From: Segetibacter sp. 3557_3
Lineage (GTDB): Bacteria > Bacteroidota > Bacteroidia > Chitinophagales > Chitinophagaceae
Direction: 5' to 3'
NCBI RefSeq assembly: GCF_004354985.1
Contig: NZ_SMSK01000012.1
Location: 1-64,000, forward strand
Length of the DNA: 64,000 nt
The translations under genes and the position numbers were made by a program. This document shows, in pieces, positions 46,427 through 57,111 of the stretch. A model generated the notes under the pieces. The model saw only the letters and a program-made list of their open reading frames with translations. It had not been told where the DNA came from and made no database searches. How positions within the stretch are numbered: position 1 is the stretch's first letter; every line of letters begins with the position of its first letter.

Positions 46427-47467
46427 CTAAGGTGCTTCAACAGTTTTTTGAACAATTTTACGGATCACATCATCCAACTGTGTTGCGCTTTGATTTAGCA
46501 GTCCGAAAAGGCTTCGGATTTCGTCGTTCATATCCATGGTTTCGATTATCGAGAGCAGGCCAAGGATGTTCGTCAAAGGCATACGCACCGGGTGCGATTG
46601 TTCAAAAGCGATTTCCCTAAGTGCATTGGATTTTTTCAGGATGATTTCGCCGGCCTGTTCCAGGCGGGTGTTGAGCTTGTTCAGGGCGTTCCATTCATCT
46701 GCTTTTTGCTTTTGAATGTTTGTACATGACCCAAACCACATTTTAACCTCCCCCGCATCATCCTGGTAGGGAATGAGCCGGACAAGAAACCACTCGTAGT
46801 TGCCGGGTGAATTCCTGAGCCGGGCCACAAGCTCCAGCTCCTTTTCACTCTTGAACGTTCCCATCCATTTTGCTATGGCATTCCTTCGGTCGTCGGGGTG
46901 AATGTTCTCGACGATCTTGTCGAATACGTAATCATCCTTTACAAAGTTGAAGTAGGTTAAAACCTGTTGATTTACAAAATCTACTTTTCCTTCCCTGGAG
47001 GTCGTAAATATCAGGTGCGGGATGAAGTTGGCCAGTGACTGGAAGCGTTTCTTTTGTTCATTGGCAAAGTTCTTCTGGTTTCGTAATTCGACCTCGTATT
47101 TCTTTCGGTCATCAATCTTTAAGACTGACGCATGGGCACTTTCTGTTCCGTCGGGGTTCCCTACATAAACGACATTCACTAAACAAGAAAAGGTGTCGTT
47201 GTCAGCATTTCTGAAATCAAGGTTTACTTCGTTCACAAACCGTTGCATATTTAGCAATGGCAACATGATCATCTGGTAGTAAAACTTTGCTCCTTTACTT
47301 AAAATTGATGTAATCGATCGGTTCAACAGATCGTCGTGCCCGATCTTCAGCCATTTCAACATGGTCTGGTTGCAAGTAACAATACTGCCGTCCGGTTGAA
47401 ATGAAATCAGGCCGCAAGGTGCTTGCTGATAGTAGAAACTTTCGCGCGTAAAAGATGTTTCTTGCAT
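46427..47467 (-). CDS. PAS-PAS protein with histidine dimerisation helix but no ATPase domain
   Basis: This 346-residue protein has a PAS domain at about 8-125 (CGLISFQPDGSIVTCNQTML) and a second at about 145-260 (LIFTTSREGKVDFVNQQVLT), followed by PAC-like YEWFLVRLIPYQDD. The C-terminal 80 residues form a HisKA-like helix pair, REIAFEQSHPVRMPLTNILG, with His292. The protein ends about 50 residues later with no HATPase domain. The RsbQ-like hydrolase gene lies 145 bases upstream on the same strand. It may receive or relay a signal from that partner. Confidence 0.8.
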   Translation of the reverse strand: MQETSFTRESFYYQQAPCGLISFQPDGSIVTCNQTMLKWLKIGHDDLLNRSITSILSKGAKFYYQMIMLPLLNMQRFVNEVNLDFRNADNDTFSCLVNVVYVGNPDGTESAHASVLKIDDRKKYEVELRNQKNFANEQKKRFQSLANFIPHLIFTTSREGKVDFVNQQVLTYFNFVKDDYVFDKIVENIHPDDRRNAIAKWMGTFKSEKELELVARLRNSPGNYEWFLVRLIPYQDDAGEVKMWFGSCTNIQKQKADEWNALNKLNTRLEQAGEIILKKSNALREIAFEQSHPVRMPLTNILGLLSIIETMDMNDEIRSLFGLLNQSATQLDDVIRKIVQKTVEAP

Positions 47468-47612
47468 GTGTGCTTTGTCGATTGCTGTAGAGCTGCGGTA
47501 GTATCCTTACACCGACCAGGAAAATAAAGGGATGTAGCGTGGTTTGCAGGGCTACCGTGTTGCCGGGTTGTAATCACCGGTGAAAGGCAGGTCGTATAAA
47601 CGTTTCAGTGCC

Positions 47613-48422
47613 TTAGTTTAGAAAAACCTCCAGCTGTTTAATGATCTCCATTGGTGAACTAAGGTGTGGACAGTGTCCCGTTGCGCTCAAAATAACCATG
47701 GAGTTTTCAGGCGTGTGTTCCTGTATATACGCTCCTACTTCTGTTGGCGCCAGCGGATCCTCAACGCATTGCAACGTGCGACTTTCTACGGTTAAGTTTT
47801 GCAACTGCGAACGCGTGTCCGACATAAAGGTCACTCTTGCAAATTGTTTGGCGATTTCCGGGTCTGTTGAACAAAAGCTGTTTGCAAGGGCTTGCCCGAG
47901 TTCTGGTTTATCGGCATTACCCATTACTACGGAAGCCATACTCTGCGACCATCCCAGGTAGTTGCTGTCCATCACTTCCAGTAGGTCCTCTAAGTCGTTT
48001 GATTCCATTCCTCCGCTATAGCCATTGTCATTTTTGTAACAAGGGGAAGGGCTTACAAAAAGAAGTTTGCTGAAAAACGTCGGCTCTGCAATGGCAGCCA
48101 GGGTGCCAATCATACTGCTAACGGAATGCCCTACGAAAATGGCGTCATTAATCTTTAATTCGCGGCAAATCTCCAGCACGTCCTCCGCATAACCGTTAAG
48201 GTTGCTATATCGCATTTCATCATAGGCAGTAAGATCCGAATTGCCTGCACCCACATAATCAAACAAAACAATGGTGTAATCCTTTTCGAATGCGGGAACG
48301 ATGTGCCTCCAGGTATTTTGATCGCACCCAAAGCCATGGGCAAAAATCATAAAGGGTTTTCCGTGTCCAATTACTTTAACGTTGTTTCTTCTTAGAATAT
48401 CTTGCATATACTTAATTGACAT
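47613..48422 (-). CDS. RsbQ-like alpha/beta hydrolase
   Basis: This 269-residue soluble hydrolase has the catalytic set Ser100 in FVGHSVSS, Asp in the CVEDPLAPTEVG region and His in ATGHCPHLS. The N-terminal LRRNNVKVIGHGKPFMIFAH and FDYVGAGNSDL match RsbQ and the plant D14/KAI2 type. In Bacillus, RsbQ works with the PAS protein RsbP in an energy-stress pathway. Here a PAS-PAS protein follows on the same strand, so a similar small-molecule sensing pair is likely. It may start at Met6. Confidence 0.85.
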   Translation of the reverse strand: MSIKYMQDILRRNNVKVIGHGKPFMIFAHGFGCDQNTWRHIVPAFEKDYTIVLFDYVGAGNSDLTAYDEMRYSNLNGYAEDVLEICRELKINDAIFVGHSVSSMIGTLAAIAEPTFFSKLLFVSPSPCYKNDNGYSGGMESNDLEDLLEVMDSNYLGWSQSMASVVMGNADKPELGQALANSFCSTDPEIAKQFARVTFMSDTRSQLQNLTVESRTLQCVEDPLAPTEVGAYIQEHTPENSMVILSATGHCPHLSSPMEIIKQLEVFLN

Positions 48423-49026
48423 CTATCAAAACGGTCAGCCACGGTCTTTATTGTCGTATCGTTGATGGAAAGGATCTTTTAAAATACCCTGGCATGGCTG
48501 GCTTAAACCGGGTTTTTAAGTCGGTAGCTCGGACGAGAACTTTTCAGCCAATATGCAAACATCCAGCACTTCACAGATCACATTTAGTACGGGCATAATG
48601 GCTCATGGAGGGTTGGTTTAGGGTTGGTTTTATCCGGCGGCTGCTCCTGTACCTAACTTCCTGCCTCGGTTCAGGCAGCGACTTCGAAAAGTTCAATCCT
48701 TTTATAACACTGCGCAACTGCTTACAATCCCCCAAACGCTTCAATCTGTTTAAAATAAAACATTTGTCTTAGAGGTTTCAACAAACAATGCAGTTAAAGG
48801 AACCAGCCAACGATAATTTTGGATGCATACTGTTGTTGATAACAGGAATGGTGTTTGAACCAGCGGGCAGTTTTGTTTAGGTTTCTTGTCTGTCCCTGAC
48901 CACTATAAAGCCAGAGTGCCGGTCCGGGGTACCGGACGTTCAAACGGGCAATACGGACAGCAAAACAAAGGTTTAAAACGAGTTGCTTCAGGATTTTTCC
49001 CTTGCCTGCTTAATGCTAAATGTCAT
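48423..49026. other. Intergenic leader of the LacI gene, nothing recognised
   Basis: Open frames here are shadows or a weak upstream extension of the LacI gene. No LacI-type operator was found in this leader. Confidence 0.35.
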
Positions 49027-50049
49027 ATGCTAAAAAAAGAGATTACGATCTACGATATCGCGAGAAGACTTAAAATATCCAGTGCTACAGTCAGCCGCGC
49101 TTTTATGGAAAATTCCCCCGTTCGAACTTCTACCCGAAAAAAAGTTTTTGATCTAGCTGAACAACTCGGATATCGCAGAAATCATTTTGCTTGTAGCCTT
49201 CGACGGCTGCGTTCCTATACCATCGGGGTAATCGTACCGGAAATCAATGATTATAGTGCAGGCATAATCTCCGGAATGGAAGAAGTTGCCCGGCACGAGG
49301 GTTATAATATTATCATCAGCCAGTCATTCAATAATACTGCAACAGAACGAGCAATTGCCAAAAACATGTTTAACCTTCGCGTCGATGGGTTAATCGTTGG
49401 GATGGACTCCAATGCTGCAGACAGCGAGCTTTTTGATATGCTGTTGAGAAAAAACATTCCGATACTCTTTTTTGGCAATCATACCTGTAACGCCAATTCG
49501 GCAAGTCTCTCATTCAACAACCTCAATGCAGGTTATAAAGTTACCGAACACCTTATTCAAGCCGGTTGCAGGCGCATTATGCACATTACCTCATCTACGG
49601 ATGGCACTATATATACAGAGCTTTTAGAAGGTTACAAACGGGCGCTGCAAAAACACCAGTTACAAACCGGTAATCATTTGGTGCTTCAAAACAACCTTAG
49701 CGTAGAAGCCGGTATCGAAGCGGCAAGAGCAATCGCAAAGTTGACCCACTTACCGGATGGAATTTTTGTAGCAAACGATACCTGCGCAGTAAGTTGCATG
49801 GCTGAATTAAAGAGCCTCGGTATCCGTATTCCTGTTGATATTGCATTTGCTGGGCTCAACACCAGCATGCTCTCGGGTATTGCAGAACCCGCACTCACAA
49901 CCGTAGGGTGGCCCGGTAAAATCGCCGGTGAGACCGCTGCCCGAAAGTTAATCAACAGCATTAATGACGAGGTGCAACTGGATCCATCATCCACGTTCGC
50001 CATCGAGGCGGAATTGATCATCCGCGCTTCGTCGAGCCGGTCAAATTAA
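49027..50049 (+). CDS. LacI-family transcriptional regulator
   Basis: I start at ATG 49027 (MLKKEITIYDIARRLKISSA); the longer frame adds 47 residues unlike the family. The 340 residues have the LacI helix-turn-helix (TIYDIARRLKISSATVSRAF) and hinge. A periplasmic-binding-protein-like sensor domain follows (YTIGVIVPEINDYSAGIISG...DGLIVGMDS...GIRIPVDIAFAG). It lies 80 bases before the GH43 gene of the PUL and is the only LacI gene seen. It is the natural candidate to bind the operators at 17824, 29224 and 53604. Confidence 0.9.
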   Translation: MLKKEITIYDIARRLKISSATVSRAFMENSPVRTSTRKKVFDLAEQLGYRRNHFACSLRRLRSYTIGVIVPEINDYSAGIISGMEEVARHEGYNIIISQSFNNTATERAIAKNMFNLRVDGLIVGMDSNAADSELFDMLLRKNIPILFFGNHTCNANSASLSFNNLNAGYKVTEHLIQAGCRRIMHITSSTDGTIYTELLEGYKRALQKHQLQTGNHLVLQNNLSVEAGIEAARAIAKLTHLPDGIFVANDTCAVSCMAELKSLGIRIPVDIAFAGLNTSMLSGIAEPALTTVGWPGKIAGETAARKLINSINDEVQLDPSSTFAIEAELIIRASSSRSN

Positions 50050-50129
50050 AACGGAACACCTGGTTATCCCGTAATCGGGCGTTTCGCATTGCTATAACAC
50101 TTAAGTTGCTATTCCAAAAAGACCCTTTC

Positions 50130-51734
50130 ATGAAATTTATTCCAGCCGTTTTTACCTTCATGCTTACGATTGCCCTTGCCATCCAGGTCGGAGCGCAACG
50201 GGAGGCTACAAACCCCGTGATTTTTGCTGACGTGCCAGACGTGTCCATTGTCAGGGCAGGCAACACCTATTATATGAGCAGCACCACGATGCACATGAGT
50301 CCGGGCGTACCGATCATGAAATCAAACGACCTGGTTAACTGGCGATTGGTAAGCTATGCCTACGACACCCTCGCAAACATGGATGCCCTGAACCTAGAAA
50401 ACGGTAAAAGTACTTATGGCAGGGGATCATGGGCGAGCAGTATCAGGTACCACAAAGGCACTTTCTATGTAAGCACCTTTGCGCAAACGACAGGTAAAAC
50501 ATATATCTACTCCACCAAAAACATCGGGAAAGAACCGTGGAAAAGAATAGCGTTTGAGCCCAGCCTGCACGATCACTCCTTGTTTTTCGACGATGATGGT
50601 AAGGTTTACATGCTCTATGGGGCAGGAAAACTTACACTGGTTGAACTGCGTGATGACCTTTCCGGCATCAAACCCGGCGGTGTTAACCAGGTGGTTATCG
50701 AAAACGCCAGCAAGCCCAGCGAAGTGGAAGGCAGAAGGGGTGGTCTCGGCGCCGAAGGTTCTCAGCTGTACAAGGTAAATGGCAAATATTACCTGTTTAA
50801 TATTACATGGCCTCCGGGAGGCATGCGTACCGTGGTTATCCATAGAGCAGATAAACTTACCGGACCCTGGGAAGGAAAAGTCGGCCTCCAGGATCTGGGT
50901 GTTGCACAAGGCGGGTTAATCGACAGGCCTGACGGTAGTTGGTACGCTTACCTGTTCCGCGACTTTGGTGCAGTTGGCCGCATTCCCTACCTGGTGCCCG
51001 TTAAGTGGGAGAATGGATGGCCCATCCTGGGTGTAGACGGCAAAGTGCCCGGAAGGCTTGATCTTCCTGCAAGTAAGGGACTTATTCCCGGGATCGTAGC
51101 TTCAGATGAATTCACCAGGAAAAAAAACGAACCTTCACTCCCGCTGGTATGGCAGTGGAACCACAATCCCGATAACAGGTTTTGGTCACTAACAGCCCGG
51201 AAAGGTTTTCTGCGGCTCACAACCGCACGCGTCGACACAAGTTTTTTAATGGCGCGCAACTCGCTTACGCAGCGAACCTTTGGACCTGCTAGTGAAGGCT
51301 CAACAGCGTTGGATATTTCGAATATGAAGGATGGCGACATTGCGGGTTTAGGTCTTTTACAGAAAAATTTCGGGCTTGTTGCAGTACGGGCAAGTGGTAA
51401 TAGTAGGAGTCTGGTGATGATCAATGCAGGCACAGGAGCACCGGTTGAGATTGAAAGCATTCCGCTTAACCAAACAGTGGTGTACCTGAAAGCTTCATGT
51501 GATTTCCTGAATAAAAAGGATATAGCAACGTTTTCGTATAGCCTCGACGGAAAAACCTGGTTACCGATCGGCTCACCTTTAAAAATGGCTTATACGATTC
51601 CCCAATTCATCGGGTATCGTTTCGCATTGTTTAACTACGCCACCAAAACTCCCGGCGGTTCGGCTGATTTCGATTATTTCCGGGTCAAAGATATCTCCGG
51701 TACAGCAAACCTAGGGGCAGTGGGCCGCAATTAA
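50130..51734 (+). CDS. Glycoside hydrolase family 43 (beta-xylosidase/arabinofuranosidase type)
   Basis: I start at ATG 50130, giving a signal peptide ending VGAQ. The 534-residue enzyme has the five-bladed GH43 propeller: base Asp in FADVPDVSIVRAGNTYYM, a second Asp in HDHSLFFDDDGKVYML and acid Glu in GGLGAEGSQLYKVNGKYYLF. A C-terminal beta-sandwich (about 330-534, SDEFTRKK..., with WQWNHNPDNRFWSLT) follows, as in two-domain xylosidases. It would release xylose or arabinose from xylo-oligosaccharides. It lies between the LacI gene and the CE1-like esterase. Confidence 0.9.
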   Translation: MKFIPAVFTFMLTIALAIQVGAQREATNPVIFADVPDVSIVRAGNTYYMSSTTMHMSPGVPIMKSNDLVNWRLVSYAYDTLANMDALNLENGKSTYGRGSWASSIRYHKGTFYVSTFAQTTGKTYIYSTKNIGKEPWKRIAFEPSLHDHSLFFDDDGKVYMLYGAGKLTLVELRDDLSGIKPGGVNQVVIENASKPSEVEGRRGGLGAEGSQLYKVNGKYYLFNITWPPGGMRTVVIHRADKLTGPWEGKVGLQDLGVAQGGLIDRPDGSWYAYLFRDFGAVGRIPYLVPVKWENGWPILGVDGKVPGRLDLPASKGLIPGIVASDEFTRKKNEPSLPLVWQWNHNPDNRFWSLTARKGFLRLTTARVDTSFLMARNSLTQRTFGPASEGSTALDISNMKDGDIAGLGLLQKNFGLVAVRASGNSRSLVMINAGTGAPVEIESIPLNQTVVYLKASCDFLNKKDIATFSYSLDGKTWLPIGSPLKMAYTIPQFIGYRFALFNYATKTPGGSADFDYFRVKDISGTANLGAVGRN

Positions 51735-52040
51735 ACCGAACCCACCACGTTTTACACCAACCGGAATAGATAAAGGCTGCGAAAAGGTGGTCAGATGGAG
51801 GGAATTATACGACCGGGGTCGAGGAAAGCGGCTTAACCAGCAGGATTTTGAAGAATTCGGGTGCAACAATTTTTTCATTTCTTTCGTCAATTTTTCCATT
51901 CCCTGAACAACCACATTGATAATTTTGTCGTTCATCGATATACCATAATTTTTAGCGATTGTAACCACTGCTGTATTCCTCCCGCTTTGTCGCACCTCTG
52001 CACCAGAGGTAGATTGGGCACCGTAATGGGTTCCGTCCAT
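51711..52040 (-). CDS. Doubtful small ORF
   Basis: This 109-residue minus-strand frame has a plausible helical first half (MNDKIINVVVQGMEKLTKEM within it). The second half is the antisense of the GH43 end region. No family is recognised. It may be a remnant or chance; I list it because the gap 51735-52075 holds nothing else. Confidence 0.2.
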   Translation of the reverse strand: MDGTHYGAQSTSGAEVRQSGRNTAVVTIAKNYGISMNDKIINVVVQGMEKLTKEMKKLLHPNSSKSCWLSRFPRPRSYNSLHLTTFSQPLSIPVGVKRGGFGLIAAHCP

Positions 52041-52042
52041 AA

Positions 52043-52960
<918 letters not shown>

Positions 52961-53261
52961 CAACAAGGGTGGCTCAATCCTCGGCTCTCTTCAAATCTTT
53001 AACCAACATAAAGGTGCTCGCCGGTTTCGATCAGGTATCGGCTAATCCGGAGGGAATAATACTAATTATATGTTCCCCCCTTCCAAATCGATTGCGAACC
53101 GGGTGGTGAGGGGGATTGCTCCTGAGAACTGTTCGAAAAATACCGTGAGCAGAGCGATTGATTTCTTCTATAAGTTATGTTGCCTACAGATCATGATTGG
53201 TTTGTCCAAATTTGAACAGTCAGGTGCAAGTCGATTGGTTATTGTTCAGGAAGGGGGTAGT

Positions 53262-53390
53262 AGAAGAATTTTGGGCGTGCCCCCATTTCCGGCTGATGCC
53301 GGAATGGGGTCGGGCTTTCCGCTGCAAGTCCCGGCGCCAGGGCGCCGCGGCTTTCCGCTGCAATCCCTCACGCGAAAGGGCCTGCTCGCA
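53262..53390 (-). repeat. Repeat family D, copy D2
   Basis: On the minus strand the order is GCGTGAGGGATTGC, AGCGGAAAGCC, a GGCGCC-rich hairpin, GGGACTTGCAGCG, GAAAGCCCGACCCC, a CCGG hairpin and GGGGGCACGCCC. It is the uninterrupted counterpart of D1 at 27527-27656. The rest of 52961-53261 shows nothing I can name. Confidence 0.7.
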
Positions 53391-53435
53391 TCAAGTCTGT
53401 TTATACAGTGGAAGTTTCTGCAACATTTTTAAACA

Positions 53436-53449
53436 GTAACCGATTGCTA
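53436..53449 (+). promoter_or_regulatory. Weak LacI-type site
   Basis: AGTAACCGATTGCT keeps the AACCGATT core but loses both outer bases of the consensus. It lies 155 bases upstream of the good operator at 53604 and could allow looping. Confidence 0.35.
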
Positions 53450-53603
53450 CAAAACACGCGAAACGCAGCTGGGGAACGGCAACCTTGTGGCTTTTACCTG
53501 CGTGTACCTGGCAAACCCATTTGTTTGTAATAATACGCAACTCGTAGTGAAAACATGGCTAGCAAATTTAATTTAGAGGGTAGATTAGTTGTAAATTAAA
53601 GAA

Positions 53604-53617
53604 TGTAACCGATTACA
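53604..53617 (+). promoter_or_regulatory. LacI-type operator upstream of the first SusC
   Basis: TGTAACCGATTACA is identical to the site before GH9 across 18 bases. A -7-like TATCTTAC at 53631-53638 follows, so the operator would overlap the -33 region. The first SusC starts 351 bases after it. Confidence 0.75.
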
Positions 53618-53954
53618 CGAAAAAGAGCGCTATCTTACATTTTGTTTAAAGTTTAGTTTCAGCAGAGCCATAATGATAAATCAGACAACATTGATACTTA
53701 ATGAGATAATTGTCCTGCAGCTACACTTTGAACATTTGTCGCATAGAAATCAACATTTCAGCTAGTCGTTCGACTAACACTATGTTAAATTTATCGTCTA
53801 ATTGATTGCTAATACCAACCCAACCAAAGTCATATGAACAATTTTACCTGACCCTCCGCGCCCGAAAACGGGCATTGCCGCCAACCGGCCAGCCTGCTAC
53901 TTCACCAAGGCTACTAACGAACCAACCCCCTTATCACATTACTTATTTAAAAGC

Positions 53955-56900
53955 ATGAAAAATTTGTATCCGGATTTACCACTCGGCGGCGCTTGCCGGG
54001 CCTTAAAAAAGCTTTTGATAATCTGTTTACCATTACTTCTTTCCATTGTTTCACCACAGGCACAGGCCCAGAACTTAAGGGTTAATGGCCGGGTGGTTGA
54101 TGAAAAAGGCGCACCAATGACCGGTGCCACTATCTCCGAGCGCGGCACCAAATCTACCGCAGTAACCCGCGAAGATGGTTCATTTACCATTTCTCTTTCT
54201 AAGTCGAAAACAGTACTTGATGTTTCTTTCGTTGGCTACTCTCAACAGCAATTTGAAACAGATGGTGCTGCTCCCATTGTTATAAGAATGGTGCCAGCCA
54301 GCCAGGCAATCGATAGCGTTATCGTTGTAGGTTACGGTAGACAACGAAAAGAAAGTGTTGTTGCTGCCATTACTCAAACTACCGGTAAAGTATTGCAACG
54401 GGCCGGGGGAGTTTCTAATATCGGCGCTGCCCTCACCGGGAATGTTCCCGGGGTAATTACGGTTCAGGGAACCGGCATGCCAGGGCTTGAAGATCCTCAG
54501 ATTTTCATCAGGGGCCAGGGTACATGGAACAGTTCGGGTCCGCTGATCCTGGTGGATGGTATTGAGCGCTCCATGAATGGGGTTGATATCGGCTCGGTAG
54601 AAAGCATCTCAGTACTAAAAGATGCTGCAGCAACTGCGGTCTTCGGGGTTAAAGGTGCGAATGGAGTGGTTTTGATAACCACAAAAAGGGGAGTTGATGG
54701 TAAGGCCAACATTAATGTTATCGTGAACTCAACATTGAAATTGCCATCCCGGCTTCCCCAGAAGTACGATGCTTTTGATGCTTTAAGGATCAGAAATCAG
54801 GCAATTGAACGAGAACTAGGCGTAAACCCTGCATCTTGGCAGGATTACACCCCTCAGGCAATCATTGATAAATACCGCAGTCCGGCAAACTTGCAGGAGG
54901 CAGAACGTTATCCAAATATCGACTGGCAGGATGAGTCTTTACGAAAAGTAGCTACTGCGCAAAATGCTAACCTCAGTATTTCCGGCGGATCGGGTTTTGT
55001 AAAGTATTTTACTTCAGTCGATGTGCTTCATGAAGGTGATATCATGAAGATACCTAATAATAATAAGGGTTATGATCCGGGCTTTTTCTACGACAGGCTA
55101 AACCTTCGTGCAAACCTCGACTTCAAACTTACAAAGAGTACCACATTATCAACCAACCTTTCGGGCCTTCATGGCAAACGCCAGACGACCTATAGTGGTT
55201 TCGAATATGCATGGTACCAGGGCATTTACGGTAATGCTCCCGATCTTTTTTATCCCCAGTACAGCGATGGCTCTTATGGATATTATCCAAATGATCCAAT
55301 CGCAACAAACAACCCTGCTCACATCCTTGGAAACAATGGGGTAAGAAATGAGAAGACAACACAGATGACTACGGATTTTATCCTTAGCCAGGATCTAGGC
55401 GCGCTTGTTAAAAACCTCAGTTTCAGGGCTTCGTATTCGTTAGACAATACTTTTCTTGCTGTGGGCGGTATAACTGATGGCGGAAGTACGATTACCAAAT
55501 GGATCGATCCGAATACAGGGGCGGTTCGCTATGGAAATACTGCGGGCATTAACCAGTTTGACTATGTGGTACCGCAATGGGGAGTGGCATCAGATGCTTT
55601 CCAAAACAATGCAACCCGTAGAAGAACAGTTTACCAGGCGCAATTAAACCATTCAGCTAGAATCGGCAGGCACAATATTTCTACAATGGGCTTGTTTATG
55701 CGTAATGAGAGTGCTACTGGTAGCGCCTTCCCTGATTTTCGTGAAGACTGGGTTTTCAGAACAACCTATAATTATGGCAACAGGTATTTTGCCGAGTTTA
55801 ATGGTGCTTACAACGGTTCACAAAAGTTTGGTCCGGATTACCGCTTCGACTTCTTTCCTTCCGCCGCTGTGGGCTGGACGTTAACCAATGAGCCTTTTAT
55901 GAAGAAGGTTCCGTGGGTGTCCTCTCTTAAGGTTCGTGGTTCATACGGTTTAGTAGGAAATGATAATGTTGGAAACGCGAATTACCTGTATGTGACCCAG
56001 TGGAGCTTTGGTGGAGCATCTCGTTTGGGCGAGAACAATAACAACGCTAATAGCCCATACCAATGGTTCAGGGAGAGTGTGATCGGAAACCCCGAGATAC
56101 ATTGGGAAACAGTTGCAAAAGCTAATATTGGTGTAGACTACTCCTTATTCAGGGGCCTTATCGAAGGTAGTGTCGAATTATATCGCGACTATCGGACTGA
56201 TGTCTTAATTGCCGGTAACCAAAGGGCAGTTCCCGTCTACTTCGGGGGCACACCACCACCGGCTAATCTGGGTGAGACAGTGGTGAAAGGCTACGAAATA
56301 GAAGTTAAGTTCAATAAAAACCTTAACAGGGATATGCGCCTCTGGGGCAACATTGCAATTACCCACGCAAAGGACCAGATTATTGACAGGGACGATCCAC
56401 AATTATTAGATGACTATCTTAAACAGGCTGGCTACCAAATCGGCCAGACCCGTTCTCTCATCCGTACAGGCTACAATAATTCATGGGATGAGGTTTATGG
56501 AAGCACCAGGGTTGATCAAAACGACAACCACAAGCTACCAGGACATTTCAATCTCATCGACTTCAATGGTGATGGCGTTATCAATAACTTCGATAATGCG
56601 CCTTATGCCTTCCCGCAAAGACCTCAGAATACCTATACTGCCAGCGTAGGCTTCGACTACAAACGCTTTGCTGTATTCGTTCAGTTCTACGGTGTAAACA
56701 ACGTAACACGCGAGCTTACACAAACAAACTTCAATGCTAAATTGAATTCGGTTTACCAGCAGGGTGACTATTGGTCAAAGGATAACCAGGATGCTGATGG
56801 CCCAATGCCAAGATGGAAATCATTGGCATACGGCACTGGGTATGGAGATTTCTTTCAATACGATGGTTCTTATCTGCGGTTAAAAACCGCCGAAATTTCC

Positions 56901-57095
56901 TACACCTTAAATCCGGCATGGGTAAAGAAAGCCGGGGTTCAATCTATGCGCCTGTTTGTTAATGGTAACAACCTTACGTTCTGGAGTAAAATGCCGGATG
57001 ATCGTGAAGGTAACGTAGGTAACACCAACACTTCTGGACAGGGCGCATATCCAACCGTTCGCCGGGTCAACTTCGGTTTCAATCTTAGTTTATAA
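53955..57095 (+). CDS. SusC-like TonB-dependent glycan transporter 1
   Basis: This 1046-residue outer-membrane transporter has a signal peptide ending AQAQ. A carboxypeptidase-regulatory-like domain comes first (about 39-115, VNGRVVDEKGAPMTGATISE), then a TonB-box-like DSVIVVGYG. The SusC plug contains IFIRGQGT, LILVDGIER and VESISVLKDAAATAVFG. A 22-strand-type barrel follows, ending in FGFNLSL. It pairs with the SusD at 57112 to import oligosaccharides, probably xylan-derived given GH43, CE1 and the operators. It is controlled by the promoter and operator near 53604-53640. Confidence 0.93.
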   Translation: MKNLYPDLPLGGACRALKKLLIICLPLLLSIVSPQAQAQNLRVNGRVVDEKGAPMTGATISERGTKSTAVTREDGSFTISLSKSKTVLDVSFVGYSQQQFETDGAAPIVIRMVPASQAIDSVIVVGYGRQRKESVVAAITQTTGKVLQRAGGVSNIGAALTGNVPGVITVQGTGMPGLEDPQIFIRGQGTWNSSGPLILVDGIERSMNGVDIGSVESISVLKDAAATAVFGVKGANGVVLITTKRGVDGKANINVIVNSTLKLPSRLPQKYDAFDALRIRNQAIERELGVNPASWQDYTPQAIIDKYRSPANLQEAERYPNIDWQDESLRKVATAQNANLSISGGSGFVKYFTSVDVLHEGDIMKIPNNNKGYDPGFFYDRLNLRANLDFKLTKSTTLSTNLSGLHGKRQTTYSGFEYAWYQGIYGNAPDLFYPQYSDGSYGYYPNDPIATNNPAHILGNNGVRNEKTTQMTTDFILSQDLGALVKNLSFRASYSLDNTFLAVGGITDGGSTITKWIDPNTGAVRYGNTAGINQFDYVVPQWGVASDAFQNNATRRRTVYQAQLNHSARIGRHNISTMGLFMRNESATGSAFPDFREDWVFRTTYNYGNRYFAEFNGAYNGSQKFGPDYRFDFFPSAAVGWTLTNEPFMKKVPWVSSLKVRGSYGLVGNDNVGNANYLYVTQWSFGGASRLGENNNNANSPYQWFRESVIGNPEIHWETVAKANIGVDYSLFRGLIEGSVELYRDYRTDVLIAGNQRAVPVYFGGTPPPANLGETVVKGYEIEVKFNKNLNRDMRLWGNIAITHAKDQIIDRDDPQLLDDYLKQAGYQIGQTRSLIRTGYNNSWDEVYGSTRVDQNDNHKLPGHFNLIDFNGDGVINNFDNAPYAFPQRPQNTYTASVGFDYKRFAVFVQFYGVNNVTRELTQTNFNAKLNSVYQQGDYWSKDNQDADGPMPRWKSLAYGTGYGDFFQYDGSYLRLKTAEISYTLNPAWVKKAGVQSMRLFVNGNNLTFWSKMPDDREGNVGNTNTSGQGAYPTVRRVNFGFNLSL

Positions 57096-57111
57096 CGATT
57101 AAAGTCTCAAT

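Noticed and set aside
52961-53450. Plus-strand frames before the first SusC
   Set aside because: They run through repeat D2 and have repeat-derived composition; no protein family is visible.
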